The notes beneath the pieces are model-generated. The model made no database searches, had not been told where the DNA came from, and saw only the letters and a list, made by a program, of their open reading frames with translations. Both the position numbers and the translations under genes were made by a program. Of a stretch of 64,000 bases of DNA, positions 24,914 through 37,377 are shown in pieces. The DNA is from Ceratobasidium sp. AG-K (taxonomy: Eukaryota > Basidiomycota > Agaricomycetes > Cantharellales > Ceratobasidiaceae), in contig JAWNGF010000005.1 in the NCBI GenBank assembly GCA_037039685.1, positions 2,046,001-2,110,000 on the forward strand, written 5' to 3'. Each line of letters opens with the position of its first letter. Within the stretch, counting starts at the first letter, position 1.

Positions 24914-25504
24914 ACTGGAGATCTGAACGAGGATATACTGGTTGAAAACTTTGAGACGTCGATCCCACATTACGCGCGTGACCTTGACAGATGGACCCTG
25001 AAGCTACCAAAAACGGCTCCATTATCGCCATGTGGGGGTTGTACAGGCGGACAAGGCTGAAGGGATATATTATATCCCGACGTTGCACACGCAGGAAGCC
25101 GAGAATAGCAACAGTATCACAACAGCGGATGGCTATACTGGGAGTATATGTGTTGTGTCGCAGAAACTGGTTGGGACCTAACGAGCACCCTGTAACTGTA
25201 ACTGAAAATTCGTGTCTCAAAAACTCTCTAAACGGTACTGATTAAGGCAAATTCGCCTATTTGTTTAAACATATGCGCCCATAAGACATGTCAGCCAAGG
25301 GCACACAGCCGCATGAGCGGCACGGTCCGATCAATGGGACGTCCATGCACCTGCTAGCCTTGCTGATAGATCACACATGGGGAGGGGTGGAGAAATTTTG
25401 TCATACTGGAATGTAGCCCATTCTCTACAGAATATTAATCGTTACGCATATACCACACACGATATGAAAATACATGTCTCCAACCATGGCAGCTTCAGTG
25501 CTTC
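24914..25504. other. Intergenic between F-box/LRR paralogues
   Basis: No gene supported. The first part, upstream of 24913, resembles the sequence upstream of the neighbour's start (about 27410-27700), so the duplicated unit probably included 5' flanking DNA. Confidence 0.4.
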
Positions 25505-27407
25505 CTACTCATCATCCTCAGACACACCAGACTCCTCACTCGAGTCGCCGAGAACTTGCACACCCAGTGCTCCCCACACGCGACTATCAAAATAATCTGC
25601 CCACGAGTATATCTCATCGAGCGTGGGGTGGTTGGGGTCAATGCGCACATAGTCTTCATGGCACTGGTGGCAAATGCACAACTTGAGCATATCGTCAAAG
25701 GGTCCAGCCAAGCGTAGTACCTCGGACTCATCCATCTTGGACCAGGTCACACTTTCCAAGTCTGGCCATAGCTGTAGCAAAATTCTGCCGATTGAAAAGT
25801 TATGAGAGAAGATTCAGGTGTGCTCGAACTGAAAATGCCTTACCGAGCATTATGATACATCACATGGTATCTACCAGAGAGGCTAGCATCACAACCACTT
25901 TCCAAGACCCGCAGGGGGGCGGGATCGGAGCGGAGGATCTCAACAGGGTTACATAAGGTGGACATGTCAAGCCTTAGTACAAGGCGCTGAAGGTTTGGAA
26001 GAGCAGCAAAGTAGGAAAGTTCTACTGGAGAAGCACGCGGGAGGGCATAAGCAGTTCCGTAACATTCGGCCAGGTGCTAGCCAGATCCAGTCCAAGTTGA
26101 CCAGTCCCCAAGTGCATATGACCTAGATAGATAGTCTTCAGTGGTAGTTCAGCCATAGCTTCTAAAACTCCAGGCTCCGCGATCATATAGATCTCGTTCA
26201 TCTCCAGGTCATAAATGTGACCAGTTTCCTTGATTTTCAACTCCGTCAGGCTAGGCAGGTTTGCGAGCATCGGAAGAAACTCCCCCACAATCCATTCCTC
26301 TCGTTGTTCGAACTCCATTTCGAGGGTGTAATTCAGTCTAAAGCTGGTGATATTCCTGAGCAGCTTTTGACTCATGAGCACCCTGGTTACGTCGCTAGGG
26401 TTGATTTCTGACAAACTCAGCCGGCGTAACGCGGGGAACGACCCCTTTCCAATATACGAGTCTATTTTCTTCGGTTCAAACAACTGTGAAAGACGTTGCC
26501 CATGGCATTCAAAGGTGTGTAGATTGGGAGCTGCGAGAGAGCTTTGAGAAACGAGCAACCGAGCCATTCATCAGTCACAGACAGGCTCCGTAGCTGCGTT
26601 AGCTCGCTTAAGTGTTCCCAAGGTAAACATTCAGACTCGGCGTCCAAGTCAGGTAAACCAGCAGTATCATTGGAAGTGGAAGAATTGGAGTTCGAATTAT
26701 CGCTGTCATAACGGTAGGAGCTAGTGTCCTGGGGATATAAAGACAGCTCCTGGATGGCGGGGGACTTCTGAACGAGCATGTCCAAGATCACTGAAACATC
26801 CGATGAGGTGAGCTCGCTGTGGCGGGATAAATGCAAGGCGCGGAGAGCCTCATGACTGAACGCCTTTATCCACTGGATTTCATCTTCTACTCGGTGGAGT
26901 CTGACCCCCTTATTGAATATTAGTTCCTTCAGGTTTGGCAAAAGCGGACCTTGCGTTGCCTGCAAGGTGAGAAGTCCCCAGCCAGTAACAGTAAAAGACA
27001 GGGATTTGGGGCCGTGGATGCGTAAGGTGGTTATGAATGGTGCATATATGTCGAATCTCCTAAATGCCTCGGAAATATCACGATTTTTCCTCTTTCGGAG
27101 TTTCTATGGTAGTATCAAACCGTTTAACCCTCCACCAGCAACCGTGTGCTATGACTGGGAAGGTACATACTATGGAACGAAGCTCCCCAGATGATCCAAT
27201 GTATTGAAGCACTGTCGATTTTATTCATCGGAGCAGGTTATGTGCACCATGGACATCCTTCCTTATACTCGGCAGCAGAATGTTGAACGGTCGGCGACCC
27301 ACTCGGGCGAGCCGAGCAATATCAGAAGGTTCGCTGTACGAAGCGATGAGACTCACAAGCTCTGGGATAGCGAGTACCTTAGAAGCCTCAGAGGTCGCAT
27401 AGTCCAT
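25505..27407 (-). pseudogene. Broken paralogue of the neighbouring F-box/LRR gene
   Basis: Aligns by eye with the gene at 22987-24913 over its whole length: VLAIPELVSLIASYSEPSDI and LARVGRRPFNILLPS at the N-terminus, LRR units LTQLRSLSV and LPSLTELKI in the middle, and a final exon ending SGVSEDDE at 25505. Three lesions are visible. TGA at 27225-27227 replaces the Met codon of the intact NLLRMIE. A one-base loss near 26526 shifts frame between KALSQLP and NLHTFECHG. A second shift near 26031-26042 sits just before the stretch matching LSYFAALPKLQRLVL. None can be explained by an intron of credible size. Confidence 0.82.
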
Positions 27408-28202
27408 GCTGGATGTCTGAACGAGAAGGGGGTGGTTCAAATTTTCACGACGCCAATCCTCCACTGCGCGTGACCTTGACAGTTGGACCCTAAAGCTACC
27501 CAAACCGACTTTGTTGCCGCCATATCGAGGATTGGACGGACGGACAAGGTTGAAGGTAATGAAGTCTTTTCTGAAATTGCTCGCGTAAGGAATAACAATA
27601 GCAAAACTACCCCACCAAAGAATGGCTGTGCAGGGAGAATGTATATTGAGTCCAAGAAAATGGTTGATGCGTAGACCAACGAGCACCCCGCCACCTGAAA
27701 CAGAAACAAGCCTCTAGCACGCATTAAATAATATGATTTGCGAGGAATTCGCCTACTCGGTCAGTTATATGCACACATAAAACATGTGCGTGGGACACAG
27801 AGTTCCCTACGAACTATATCACCTGATCAATGGTGAGGATATGGATTGCAAAGGAAAGTGTTGAAAGGGAAAAAGGTGCGCCAGGTGTATTCATACTACC
27901 GGTACATACATGGGCCGTGTCAAACCAACAAAGGACGAAAGTTAAACGTATATATGCACAGAATTAAACCTCGGTATAGAATTGGTCTGCGATGCTAAGA
28001 TTGATTTGAAGGTGTTAGCGGTTGAGCATAATAGGTAAGTATCTTGAAGTGTGCTCACCTACACCCTCACTACCCTAAACGCCTGATTTTACCCAAGTCT
28101 TTGACAGGCTGTGTACTGACACGTGAAAACCCTTCACCAGAATAACCTGATCCTAAAGAAGTCACCGTCGAACTGATCAAAGATCTCAAACGGCCACCAG
28201 CC
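27408..28202. other. Intergenic
   Basis: No gene supported. The part up to about 27700 looks like duplicated 5' flank of the F-box/LRR unit. Confidence 0.4.
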
Positions 28203-28750
28203 ATGCCAGTCCCTACACTCCCAGCCGAAGTATTTACCAGAACCCTTGGCTTCTCCGACCCGGCGTCTATACGACGATTCCAGCAGGCTAGCCTACTTTC
28301 GATCACGAGAAACATATTGGCTTCAGTTTTCAGGCGTCCCAACGGTTCCGGAATCTGATTTCCGCGAACGCATACCTACAGCACATTCTTGAGCTAGATC
28401 TATGTGGCTACACTATGTCCCATAATTCTCGAAAAGACTTGAGCCATGCCAAGAAGATCAGGATATTGCGCGAACACAGAAATAGGTGGCAATGTGCCAA
28501 ACTCAATCCTCCGGCGTTCATTGAACTCCCTCTCGGAAACCCTGATATTATTATCGACGGAGTTGGCGCGCTTGTGGAAGCTAGGAACTCCGATGGTGGC
28601 GCCCCTCCACCCAAATCTACTGTGCACTACTACCAACATCCGTCAACTAACAAAGGTGTTGATATCAAAACCTGGAATTATGACTTTTGGGGCCACGACA
28701 TACAGGGCATTACAATGCAAATATGGCCAGTGTCATTCAGAACAGTTTAA
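28203..28750 (+). pseudogene. F-box-like gene (family B), probably 3'-truncated
   Basis: Exon 1 (28203-28286, 28 codons) gives MPVPTLPAEVFTRTLGFSD and continues to RRFQQ, an F-box start. Joining at 28333/28334 gives ASQRFRNLISANAYLQHILE, LDLCGY and a segment matching the family-B gene at 35271-36959 (compare ILREHRNRWQ with VLRGHRDNWQ). The similarity stops near 28700 and the frame ends at 28750, less than half the length of the relative. The intron 28287-28333 would have a GC donor (CAG|GCTAGC), in the same codon position as in the relative. Either a short functional protein or a truncated pseudogene; I favour the latter. Confidence 0.6.
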
Positions 28751-30353
28751 CACTGGGAACATTGAGGATAAGGAGTCAGGCCGACCACTGGTAGTCAACC
28801 GCAGCAAATGGCTTAAGTCCCACTTATTAACATCAGCATCCTATCCGCATGGGGCGTGAAATTTTTGTAGTTCTAGCCTCGTCCTGTTGGTTTGCATAAG
28901 TGACGATTGCAGGGACTGGATAACTAGGACACCCAAAAGTAACACAGGCCAGACGCATTTATCCACAAAGTCCGGGGGCCGGTACATTATTGGTCTGGGA
29001 ACGCCCCGTTGTCCGCCGAGGTCTAACCAATAGCGTCAATAATTGAGGACTCGTCAATACCCTGTCGCTGATTCCGGCGTGCCTCGACATTGCGTGGGCT
29101 GATAGATAATATTGAGCACACGTCGTAGAATCCGCTAGCCAAGGATATAACTACGCGTGAGAGGAATATAGACGAACACAGATCAAGGAAACGCGACCCG
29201 CTACTCGAATACGCAATTGACAAAGTTGGAAGAATGTCAAAACAATGATAGGGACAGCCGCGACCCATCAAACGTTGTGATGTGGATGCGTGTTAGCATG
29301 TTGACCGGGGTTTCAGCTTGCAAGCCCTGGTATTCGCTTCCGGTCGAACAATGTTCTCATGTGAAGTCGCCAAACAAATATATGTCACCGGGAACATTCT
29401 TGATCATACCGAGTCTTGCGTCAGCGATGAGTCCCCCCAATCGAAGGAATTTGCCATGCAACAGGTGCCTAAGCGCCGTTGCCCAGGGCTTAGGCGCTTA
29501 CGATTCTCAGCCACCATTTTCGCTTGGACAACCTCGGAGGTATCAGACCCGTGAGATATCGTGTGGGGCAGCTTCCTCACTCAACATTTCCCTGTGTGTA
29601 TCTCTGGTGATGACGACCCTAATTATCAGTCACCCTCATCTCGCACAGTCTAGCCTTTCAGAGGACCCAACCAACGCGATTGATCCCCATGCTCTCAGTT
29701 GGGCGAGCCAAGGCAAAAGCCGCCCGCCACATCCCCGGCTCGCGACGAAAAAGTTTAATAGCCATCGCCACATCTTCCGTCTCGCCGCCCAAGCGATTTT
29801 TCCCTCGGATCTGCACGCCACACACGCGTAAACCCATTCAGCCCCACTCGCGATTCTCAAGATGGATCCGCAGGGGATTTAATTAAATCGACGCCGAACC
29901 TGCTTAGCAACAACCGAGACCCGACCACGAGCTCTCACCGGCACAACGTAATCATCTTCGGGATCGACGCCTAACCTGCTTCCCGGTAACTGAGAATCAC
30001 GTTCAAGTACAACCGAGTCGGTTTGGTCCCGCTCGGGCTGAACGACCTCCTCCATTTCATCGCCGAAGCGTTCGAGTACGCTCAGGAGGTCGTCGGTCAA
30101 AGGATATCAACCGTTTATTACTCCTTTATCAAGGGACTGGTCAACTAATTCAGTGGGCCGATGACTGAAAACCTGCCAGGGACGTCAACTCTATTCCGGT
30201 GCCTGTCGTACCTCGACCCGATCGGGAGGGTCCCGCCAATTTCCGGAACCGAGTGATCGCGGATGGATACAGGAGCGCGGATTCAGTCGGAGCGTATAAG
30301 TTCTGCTGGGGGGAAGAAAGTCGAGTGGACTCCTCTCTGCCACTCGTTTTATC
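28751..30353. other. No supported gene
   Basis: A 204-codon frame at 29217-29831 (+) and a 73-codon acidic frame at 29879-30100 (-) are open but show no domain, splice context or similarity I recognise. A short hairpin GCCTAAGCGCC...GGCTTAGGCGC lies at about 29466-29497. Confidence 0.4.
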
Positions 30354-31939
30354 ATGTCGGGCCCATATACGGACCACCCATCCCAACTGCCTGGGATCGT
30401 GTTCCCGAACCAGAATATGCAAGCTCTTTCGAGCGTTATTCATCTCTTTGGTGAGTCGGTCAGACAAGGGGGTACAGGATAGATGTTGATTCGTGCAGGC
30501 TCGTCGGCGCTGGCGTATTGTTTTGCACGCCGGACGGGGGGTTCGCTCTTGTCGTGGAACACCTGGTCGGGCATGTCATGGCCGAGGTTGTGTGTCTTGC
30601 TTGTTTTTATAGATTCGTGAGTCCCCCAGTTGGTTCTCCTAACTTGCGCTAATCGCCCATGTCGCAGTTGGCTATTCTTACTCTCCAGTACGTTTTAGTT
30701 GCCATTCATTTTGCGTAGGCTAATGCCATTACAGCCGGGATCTTGATCGGGGGTGCTGGAATGTCGAGCTCATTTGTCAACTGCGCGCTCGGCATCTATG
30801 CATGCGTTCTTCTCTATGCTCTAAGCAAGGTCCTCATCTATTGTTTTCTCATAGAAAAGGTACGCTCTCGCCTCGTAATTCTGGCCGAATCTAACATGGG
30901 TCCAGGTTCATGTCGTTTGGGGGGGAACCCATCAACCACGTTTTAAGTCAAAAGTCTATTGGCTCTGTTTGATCACCATGACACCGTACGCTGCGATCGT
31001 AATGATGATGCTCATCGGTACGTCCTCGGCGTGTTCCCTCGGCCATCTGCTCACCGCAAGTCCAGGTCGAGTGGCGTATTTCCGCGAAGACCGGGCCTGC
31101 ATCATAGGACTGCGGAGATATGCATCGCTATCCTTGCTGATCTATGACCTATACATCAACATTTTCTTGACTGGAATGTTCCTCTGGCCGCTCTTCCGGA
31201 GCCGACTTGCGAACCCCAAGATTCGTAGAATGGCCCTACGAACACTCGTCGCGGCCATTGCCGCATTGACCACTTCCACCGTAAGTCCGCCCTTCCCCAC
31301 ATTTGACAGGGTCTGACCCGAGCAGGTGAATATCGCGGTGTTGACAATTATGCATGGTCAACAACTGGGGTGGGTGTGCCTCGGCAGCTGCGGAGCCGAC
31401 GTCACCATCAACGCGCTCGTGTTATTTTGGGTCACGGACCACGTTGGCGGCTCTATGGAAAATACGCCAGGAACACAGTGTCCGACTGGTGCTGTCGGGC
31501 CGACCTCGAACCAATCGTTGGCCGAGGATGCGGTCAAGTCGCCGACGCGGTTTGAATCCGAGCGCGCTTCAACTGTTATTCCGAGCGAGCGTCGACGGGC
31601 GCGAAGTGGCGAAGTCGTTTTTGCAAGGGGTGCGGCCAAGTCTTCGAGTCTTCTTTCTCGGATTGGAGAGGCGTGGAGAGGTAGGAATAATGAGGATGAT
31701 CGGAGGCATCAGATGAGTGTACAGGTACGTAAATCACTGCATCATTCGAGTCGGGACTGACGTTTGGACAGGTCACGATTACGACTGAGCAGCAGGGTGA
31801 CATTATGCTCGGCGATGTCAAGTACACCCCTCGCTCCGAATCAATCAACGAGTCGATCGGAACGAGTGCCAATGACCTGGAAAAGGGGGAGATGGTGGAT
31901 GAGCACGGACAGGTCGAGCTTCCTCCTCGTCGCATATGA
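30354..31939 (+). CDS. Seven-helix membrane protein of an Agaricomycete family, function unknown
   Basis: Spliced exons start MSGPYTDHPSQLPGI at 30354 and give about seven hydrophobic segments: SSALAYCFA, LCVLLVFIDSWLFLL, CALGIYACVLLYALSKVLIY, PYAAIVMMMLIG, LLIYDLYINIFLTGMFLWPL, TLVAAIAALTTSTVNIAVL and the last around VTINALVLFWV. Conserved-looking features include VHVVWGG before helix 4, DLYINIFLT in helix 5 and GWVCLGSCGADV before helix 7. A Ser/Arg-rich, then acidic cytosolic tail ends ELPPRRI at 31939. The layout is GPCR-like, but I see no diagnostic receptor motif, so function is left open. At least seven exons, all in frame. Confidence 0.75.
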
Positions 31940-32475
31940 TTCTGGATCCTGGATGTGTTGTTTGTACTATCTCGTCGCTCGTTGTTTTGTACTTTTTTGA
32001 ATATTTATGAGAGTGAGTGTATGCAGACCCTTGATGGGCGCGTGACCTGGAACCGACGCCGAACCGGATGTAAATTGTCTGGGACAAACTTGGGAACTGT
32101 ACGACACACCAACCACGTTGATATGAGATCTTCATTGTAACTGTTTTTTCTTTTAACTTGGAGCTGTAGAGTATTCAACAAATCCATTTACGATCCTGCT
32201 GTGAGTGTGCCTGGTATCTGGCGTGACGCACCTCGATTGAGTTGGCTCGCGTCTCTTGGGCGGCATGTCTTTATAAGCCCAGTTTGGATTTCTGGATTGT
32301 TTTTTTGGAGAATTGGTGCTGATGGCTATTGCAGACTCTACCCCGCTTTGCATCTAACCTTATCGACCTCTGCTATAATTCGCCATTTCGAGCGACACCC
32401 TTTGTGTATATTGCCCACCGAGGTACGAAGATGCCAGCGATTAAAGGATTATTGCTGATATTTTGCAGCATCCTC
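31940..32475. other. 5' region of the C2H2 gene
   Basis: No independent gene. A credible 46-nt intron (32423-32468, GTACGA...TTGCAG) ends 7 bases before the chosen ATG and may be a 5'UTR intron. Confidence 0.4.
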
Positions 32476-33783
32476 ATGGCCACCAACATCCCTGTCCCCG
32501 CTGCCCAAGCTGCTTTGTCATTGCTCTCGCTGTCGTCTGGGCAGTCCTCGATTCCTTCGTCAGCACCGACCCTCGGACGATTTGTCCACACTCCGCGGTC
32601 GTCGGCGTCTGTCGTCCGGCCCTCTGCGTCTCCCACTACAATCGCACCCAAACGGAGACCAAGCTCAACTGCTCAAAAGAGACGAATGAGCGATGCAACT
32701 CGGTAAGTCCGCACCGCCTCGGCCGAATATCGCTCACTTTTTTTGTCAGCGAACCCACAGTCGACCCATCCGAATCTACAGCCGGAGGCAAGGCCAAGAA
32801 AGGAACGATATTCAAGTGTGAAACGTGCCAAAAGGTGTGTTTTATCGTCCATCGCCGGTCGAGACAATCAACCGTGCTTTATCCTCGGCGAGATTACATA
32901 AGCTGACCCTGATGATGACCTCAGGTTTATCGACATCCGAACTGCTTGGTCAAGCATCGATGGGAACATTCCCCCCACTGGCGAGAGGCGAGCAAGTTTT
33001 TGTTGAGCAAGCACCAACAGGTTCAGATGCTCGAGGTGAGTGTGCAACTGCGGCGCTAGACGGCGTTTAATTTTAGGTTAGGCTGCGGCAATCTTGTCAC
33101 ACATTTCGCCCTATAAGAACGGCGTCGGGACGAGTCTTCCTGAAGATCGCTCGTTATGGCCGGCTTACCTCTCAGGTGGCCTGTTACCTACTCCTGGAAC
33201 CGGAACATCTGCGCCTATAACTGCACCTACGACCTACCGTGAACGAGAAGTCTCGGTCTCGACGTCGGTTATGGATGACGAGGACAACAACACGGGCGAG
33301 TCGAGCGCCGAGGATGAGCATGAAGATAGCGGGTATGGGTCGTCGTCGGCTGCTCCTCCTCCTGTCGCCGTACCTGGGTTCCGCCGGGCCGAATCTTTCA
33401 TGGCCATGAGTGTCGGCGGGCACGAGTATGCGATAAGCTCGTCTCATGCCGCATGCGATGCCGGCGCTCATATAGGCTCGATGGCAATGCCGTTTGGTCG
33501 CTCAACTAGCTCTTCGAGTTTCGGTCTATCGAGCATGCGTGGGCGGGATGAGGACGAGGAGGAGGCGGGCGAGGCCGAGCCGGAGCGCAAGTGGGACGAG
33601 ACGAGAGCATGGCTATGGATATGGATCTCTAACGACCGTCCGACTCGAGTGGTCGGCCATGATTTTCGGCGAACGCTGCTCACACACGGATCTCTACTCC
33701 TATTTTTTCTCTTGGTAAATTCACTGCTCTGTGTATGCCGTGAAATATCGTCTACGATGTTTGTGGTTTGGAAACTTGTATAA
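32476..33783 (+). CDS. C2H2 zinc-finger protein, probable transcription regulator
   Basis: Starts MATNIPVPAAQAALSLLSLS with a Ser/Pro/Arg-rich N-terminus. One zinc finger fits C-x2-C-x12-H-x3-H (CETCQKVYRHPNCLVKHRWE followed by His); an intron splits it at about 32836-32924. The adjoining HWREASKFLLSKHQQVQMLE and AAAILSHIS form the characteristic extension of this fungal family. The remainder is acidic and Ser-rich (MDDEDNNTGESSAEDEHEDS) and probably disordered. The frame runs on to 33783 through a hydrophobic stretch that does not fit the family. In another frame the sequence after KWDE reads SMAMDMDL then stop, so the C-terminus may have been altered by a small indel near 33600. Start chosen as the first ATG after a possible 5' intron. 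Confidence 0.78.
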
Positions 33784-34059
33784 CACGCGCTCGTCAATAT
33801 ATCGCTTTTTATATCTTTTGGATACTGCGGAATAATACAAATGGTTTCATGTTCATCTGAGGGTATGGCTAGGATTTATGGCGCGAGGGGCATACGTCCG
33901 CATACAAGCTGCCTGCTATGGATGACTATCCGAGTGGAATTCATACAAGCATGCACCTCAACGGGCTATGATACTGGGCCAACCAGGGTGTTGTATTGGT
34001 AAACGTCACCCGGCCAGGTTGTCATAACCACCAGAAAGACAACTGCTCGATATCTAAAT

Positions 34060-34390
34060 TTGGCCTTGATCAATTCTGTATCATGGTGGCACAATCGAAC
34101 TTCCCGTCACGAATAAGCGGCATATCATAGCCACACAGGTCTAGTTCACGGATGTACTGGATACGTAGGTTTGTAGACACCGGGTCCGAAACTGGCGGCA
34201 AACCTAGCGTATCCAAATCAATAACTGCTGCAAGCGGAGAAATAAGTGACTAGCCCGCTTGAATCTTCGTGTAGTCAACGGATCAGAGTATCTCGAGTAT
34301 ATGCACAAATACTTCGGGTGGGAATTCGGGGGATGGCATGGCTGGTAATGGTGATCCTTAAGAAATCTACACATCACATGGTCGCTTTTC
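34060..34390 (-). pseudogene. F-box family B fragment
   Basis: Minus strand shows PPEVFVHILE, then (after a shift) SDPLTTRRFKR, then NLRIQYIRELDLCGYDMPL (about 34110-34170). These correspond to PHEVLANILG, SEPLTIRRCQQ and the LDFCGYVMPL region of the gene at 35271-36959. At least two frame changes and no continuation beyond the first 80 or so codons. The CTAGC of the putative GC-donor intron is still visible at 34250-34254. Confidence 0.7.
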
Positions 34391-35270
34391 ATTGCCGCCT
34401 CTGATTTATGAGCCCTTTCCGCGCTCCAAGATATGGCGGACAGAAATTTTGAGAGCCCTTCGAGTGCGGGGATTCAATCGGGATTTTCCAACGAGCTTGA
34501 TATAGGATGGGACGTGCAAGTGAGATCCTTGATTTGAGCTCACTGGCTCCAGCTAGAAAACCACGTTGTGCCTTTTGTCTACCTCTTTGACGGAACGTTA
34601 CTTTTATCAAGAGAATTGTCACGATTTACGGCCAGGCCACTAAGCGCCGCGCAATCACACAGCGATCATACAGAGCCTGATTTAATCATAGTGCTTAGCC
34701 GCTTGATCGCCATACCAAGTTCCAGGAAGTGTGATTTGGTGCGTGTAAGAATAAAGCAAGGCATTAGAATTACTAGGAGAGTCCGAGAGCGTAAGTGGAA
34801 GAATGGAAAGAGCCGAGCACCTAGCTCGTACGTCCCTCGGCAGTATCACGTTTTGTATAGTTGTGGTACCTTGGACACAAAGTACTGGTAATTATAAATT
34901 TGTAGTTTGATACAGAATTTGTCAGAGAGTAGGAGTCCTAGTTGAAGGAATCGCTTGTGAGATTCAGTTTGCAATGGAACGTTGCCAACATGATTACTGT
35001 CATGTTAGTAGCATAGGGGCGCTTGCTGTAACTCCATGTATCAGTGCTACGATCAAGCTTGCAGTCGGGAGGAATCGCGCACCTCGATAATGCACAAAGC
35101 AATTATAAGCTATACACCCAAATACCGGCGTCTGGCTCAGTATCCTACTCGGTAGTCAGCGATGGGCACTAAAGCACTGTAGTGTGCGCTCAACTTCAAA
35201 TAGATCCTTTGGTCGGCTGGCGAAAACGACTAAAACCCATGTCAGCCACTGCCCTCCCGGAGCTAAATGT
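34391..35270. other. No supported gene
   Basis: Only short frames without domains; probably the 3' side of the next F-box gene plus unassigned DNA. Confidence 0.45.
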
Positions 35271-36959
35271 TTACCAACTATGTTCGTTGTCAATATAAAC
35301 GGCTCCGTAACGACTGAAATCTGATTCATTGTCTTCGACTACCCTCCTCGTGTATGGTTGCCCGGCATCTGCAAACACTCGGTCTAGGACGGTCGTGTCC
35401 TTGGTTGAGCCCTCTCCGTTGCCTGGCCCCCGATAAAATTCGTAGACGAATAGCCCAGGCGAACTTACAGGCGGAAACCTTCGAAGGGATACTGCCCGCT
35501 GTCCGCACAGTACTTCGCGAATCAAATGCACCCACTCTTTTCCCTTCCTCCAAGAGGTGCAATGTTTCCACATTTCCCACGGTATTAGCGTGGGTTCAGC
35601 GTCATTCCCCCGTGCAAATACATCCATGAGTGATTGGACGGATATGTAGAGCGCCCCAGCCTCATGCTTGGAGTCTTCGGCCCGCCTAAGGAATTCCAGG
35701 CGTAGCATATAGTCACTAGGCCTTGACTCGAACACTTTTGGCCTAGGATGACCTGCCGATGGTGTTTGCCAATATGAAGCGGGTGTGGGTCGCGTAAGGG
35801 GATTATGCAGGTTTAGATATGTGCGTATGCTGTGTGCAGGCAAGCCCGCGCGTGGGTGTAGGTCGTGATCGGGCAAGAGGAAGCACGCTGCCAGTCGAGG
35901 CTTTAATGTGCGGATATCTGAGGCATTCAGGCGATAGATGTTGAGACCACTAGGATTTGGCCCGTATTCGGAGTTTGCCCGGTCGATGGGCTGCACTAGG
36001 GACGAGACGAGCATGAAGAATTCTTCCGAAAGGAACGAAAACGTATACTCGCAGCGCCGATCGAGAAAGTCAAAACGCTAATAATCATGGTGTGTCAGCT
36101 GGGTCTATGTGGGTCTAAACGTGTGCTTGCCGCAATCTTGGAGCCTGTGACCCAGTCACAAACTACGATGGCTGACGGTGCGGCAATACCTGATGAAGAC
36201 AACATGATGGCCACAAGTCTACCACATATGTGCGTTGTAAGCATGCTTGAATCAATTTCGTCCATCGTCAAGCGCAAGTCAAACGCAGGTGAGGTTGCCG
36301 CGGGATGCGGGTCATGCGATGATATTGTGCGCGTGTGTATCCTGAAGTGTTCGTCGAAGAGATCTTCTTGGGACGAGATCTCACGAATTTCCATGAGCTC
36401 AAATATAACTAGTAGGTCTTGTTCTGGTTGGAAAGCAAAAGATTCGATACTACGGTAATTTGAGACGTCATGTTCCCAGTAATTGAATGCGGTGCCCCTG
36501 TTAGTTGATTGAAGTTCATAAAAGTAGAGTTTGGATTTGCGTTCGGCGCCAGCATAGTCTTTCAGTAAATATGCATAAGTTCCATCCACTAGAAACTCCA
36601 AGGCAAAGCGACTTGTTTGTTCTGGGGTATAGCTAATGAACTCCGGCGGTCCAATTGTTGCTCGTTGCCAATTGTCCCTGTGTCCACGAAGGACCTCGAT
36701 TTTCTCAGCATCAGTCAAGCCCTGCCGAGGGACAAGCGGCATGACATAGCCACAAAAATCTAGCTCCAGGATATACTGAATATGTAGGTTTGTAGCGATT
36801 AGATCTCGAAACCGGCGGCAAACCTAGTGGACCCAAATCAACAATCTGCTAAGAGCGAAACTACAAGTGACTAGCCTGTTGGCATCTTCGGATAGTTAAA
36901 GGCTCAGAGCATCCTAGTATGTTGGCGAGCACCTCGTGTGGGAGTTTGAGTAATGACAT
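35271..36959 (-). CDS. F-box-like protein (family B)
   Basis: Exon 1 (36959-36876, 28 codons) encodes MSLLKLPHEVLANILGCSE followed by PLTIRRCQQ, a clear F-box start. After intron 36875-36824 the protein continues VCRRFRDLIATNLHIQYILE and the LDFCGYVMPL signature, then a long second exon to about 36160 and a third to the stop at 35271. The C-terminal part has no recognised repeat. The last intron boundary (about 36160-36070) is uncertain; a GT donor after VVCDW joined to RFDFLDRRCEY keeps frame. The first intron appears to use a GC donor (CAG|GCTAGT). It is the most complete of three family-B loci in the window. Likely SCF ubiquitin-ligase adaptor; target unknown. Confidence 0.68.
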
Positions 36960-37377
36960 GGTTGCTCTTTGTCGTCAACCGCTGGTGCGAGAAACCAGGA
37001 AATATCACGTGGTCTTGATGGGTTCTCCGGTCAACCAATATTAATGCGTGGAGCAATGCGTGCATTATTACATCATATCCTGCTTCGGACCAAGGCAGCC
37101 AAGTATGCGTATTAATAAAATAGCTGTTAATTCATGATGACATAGCGTAACATGAGTTGAGTATGCAGTTGATAGAAGACATGCATGAGATACCATAATA
37201 CATAGTTACTACATCTGATAAAACTAAGGTTAACGGCGTAAACAATTAGCCCAGAACAAAATCAAAGCCTACACCGAGTACGAATAGGCCATGCTATATG
37301 CTGATCTGCACAACGTGCAACAACTGCAACCTAAACCGCTTATGATCAGACGTCCTCGGCAAACCGAACAGTCGCCT
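36960..37377. other. Intergenic
   Basis: AT-rich; no gene supported. Lies between the F-box gene start and the stop of the Zn2Cys6 factor. Confidence 0.5.

Noticed and set aside
29217..29831. 204-codon open frame on the plus strand
   Set aside because: No recognisable domain, composition resembles random translation, and no flanking splice sites or paralogue.
29879..30100. 73-codon acidic frame on the minus strand
   Set aside because: It looks protein-like, but it starts at TTG, has no ATG, and I found no convincing upstream exon.
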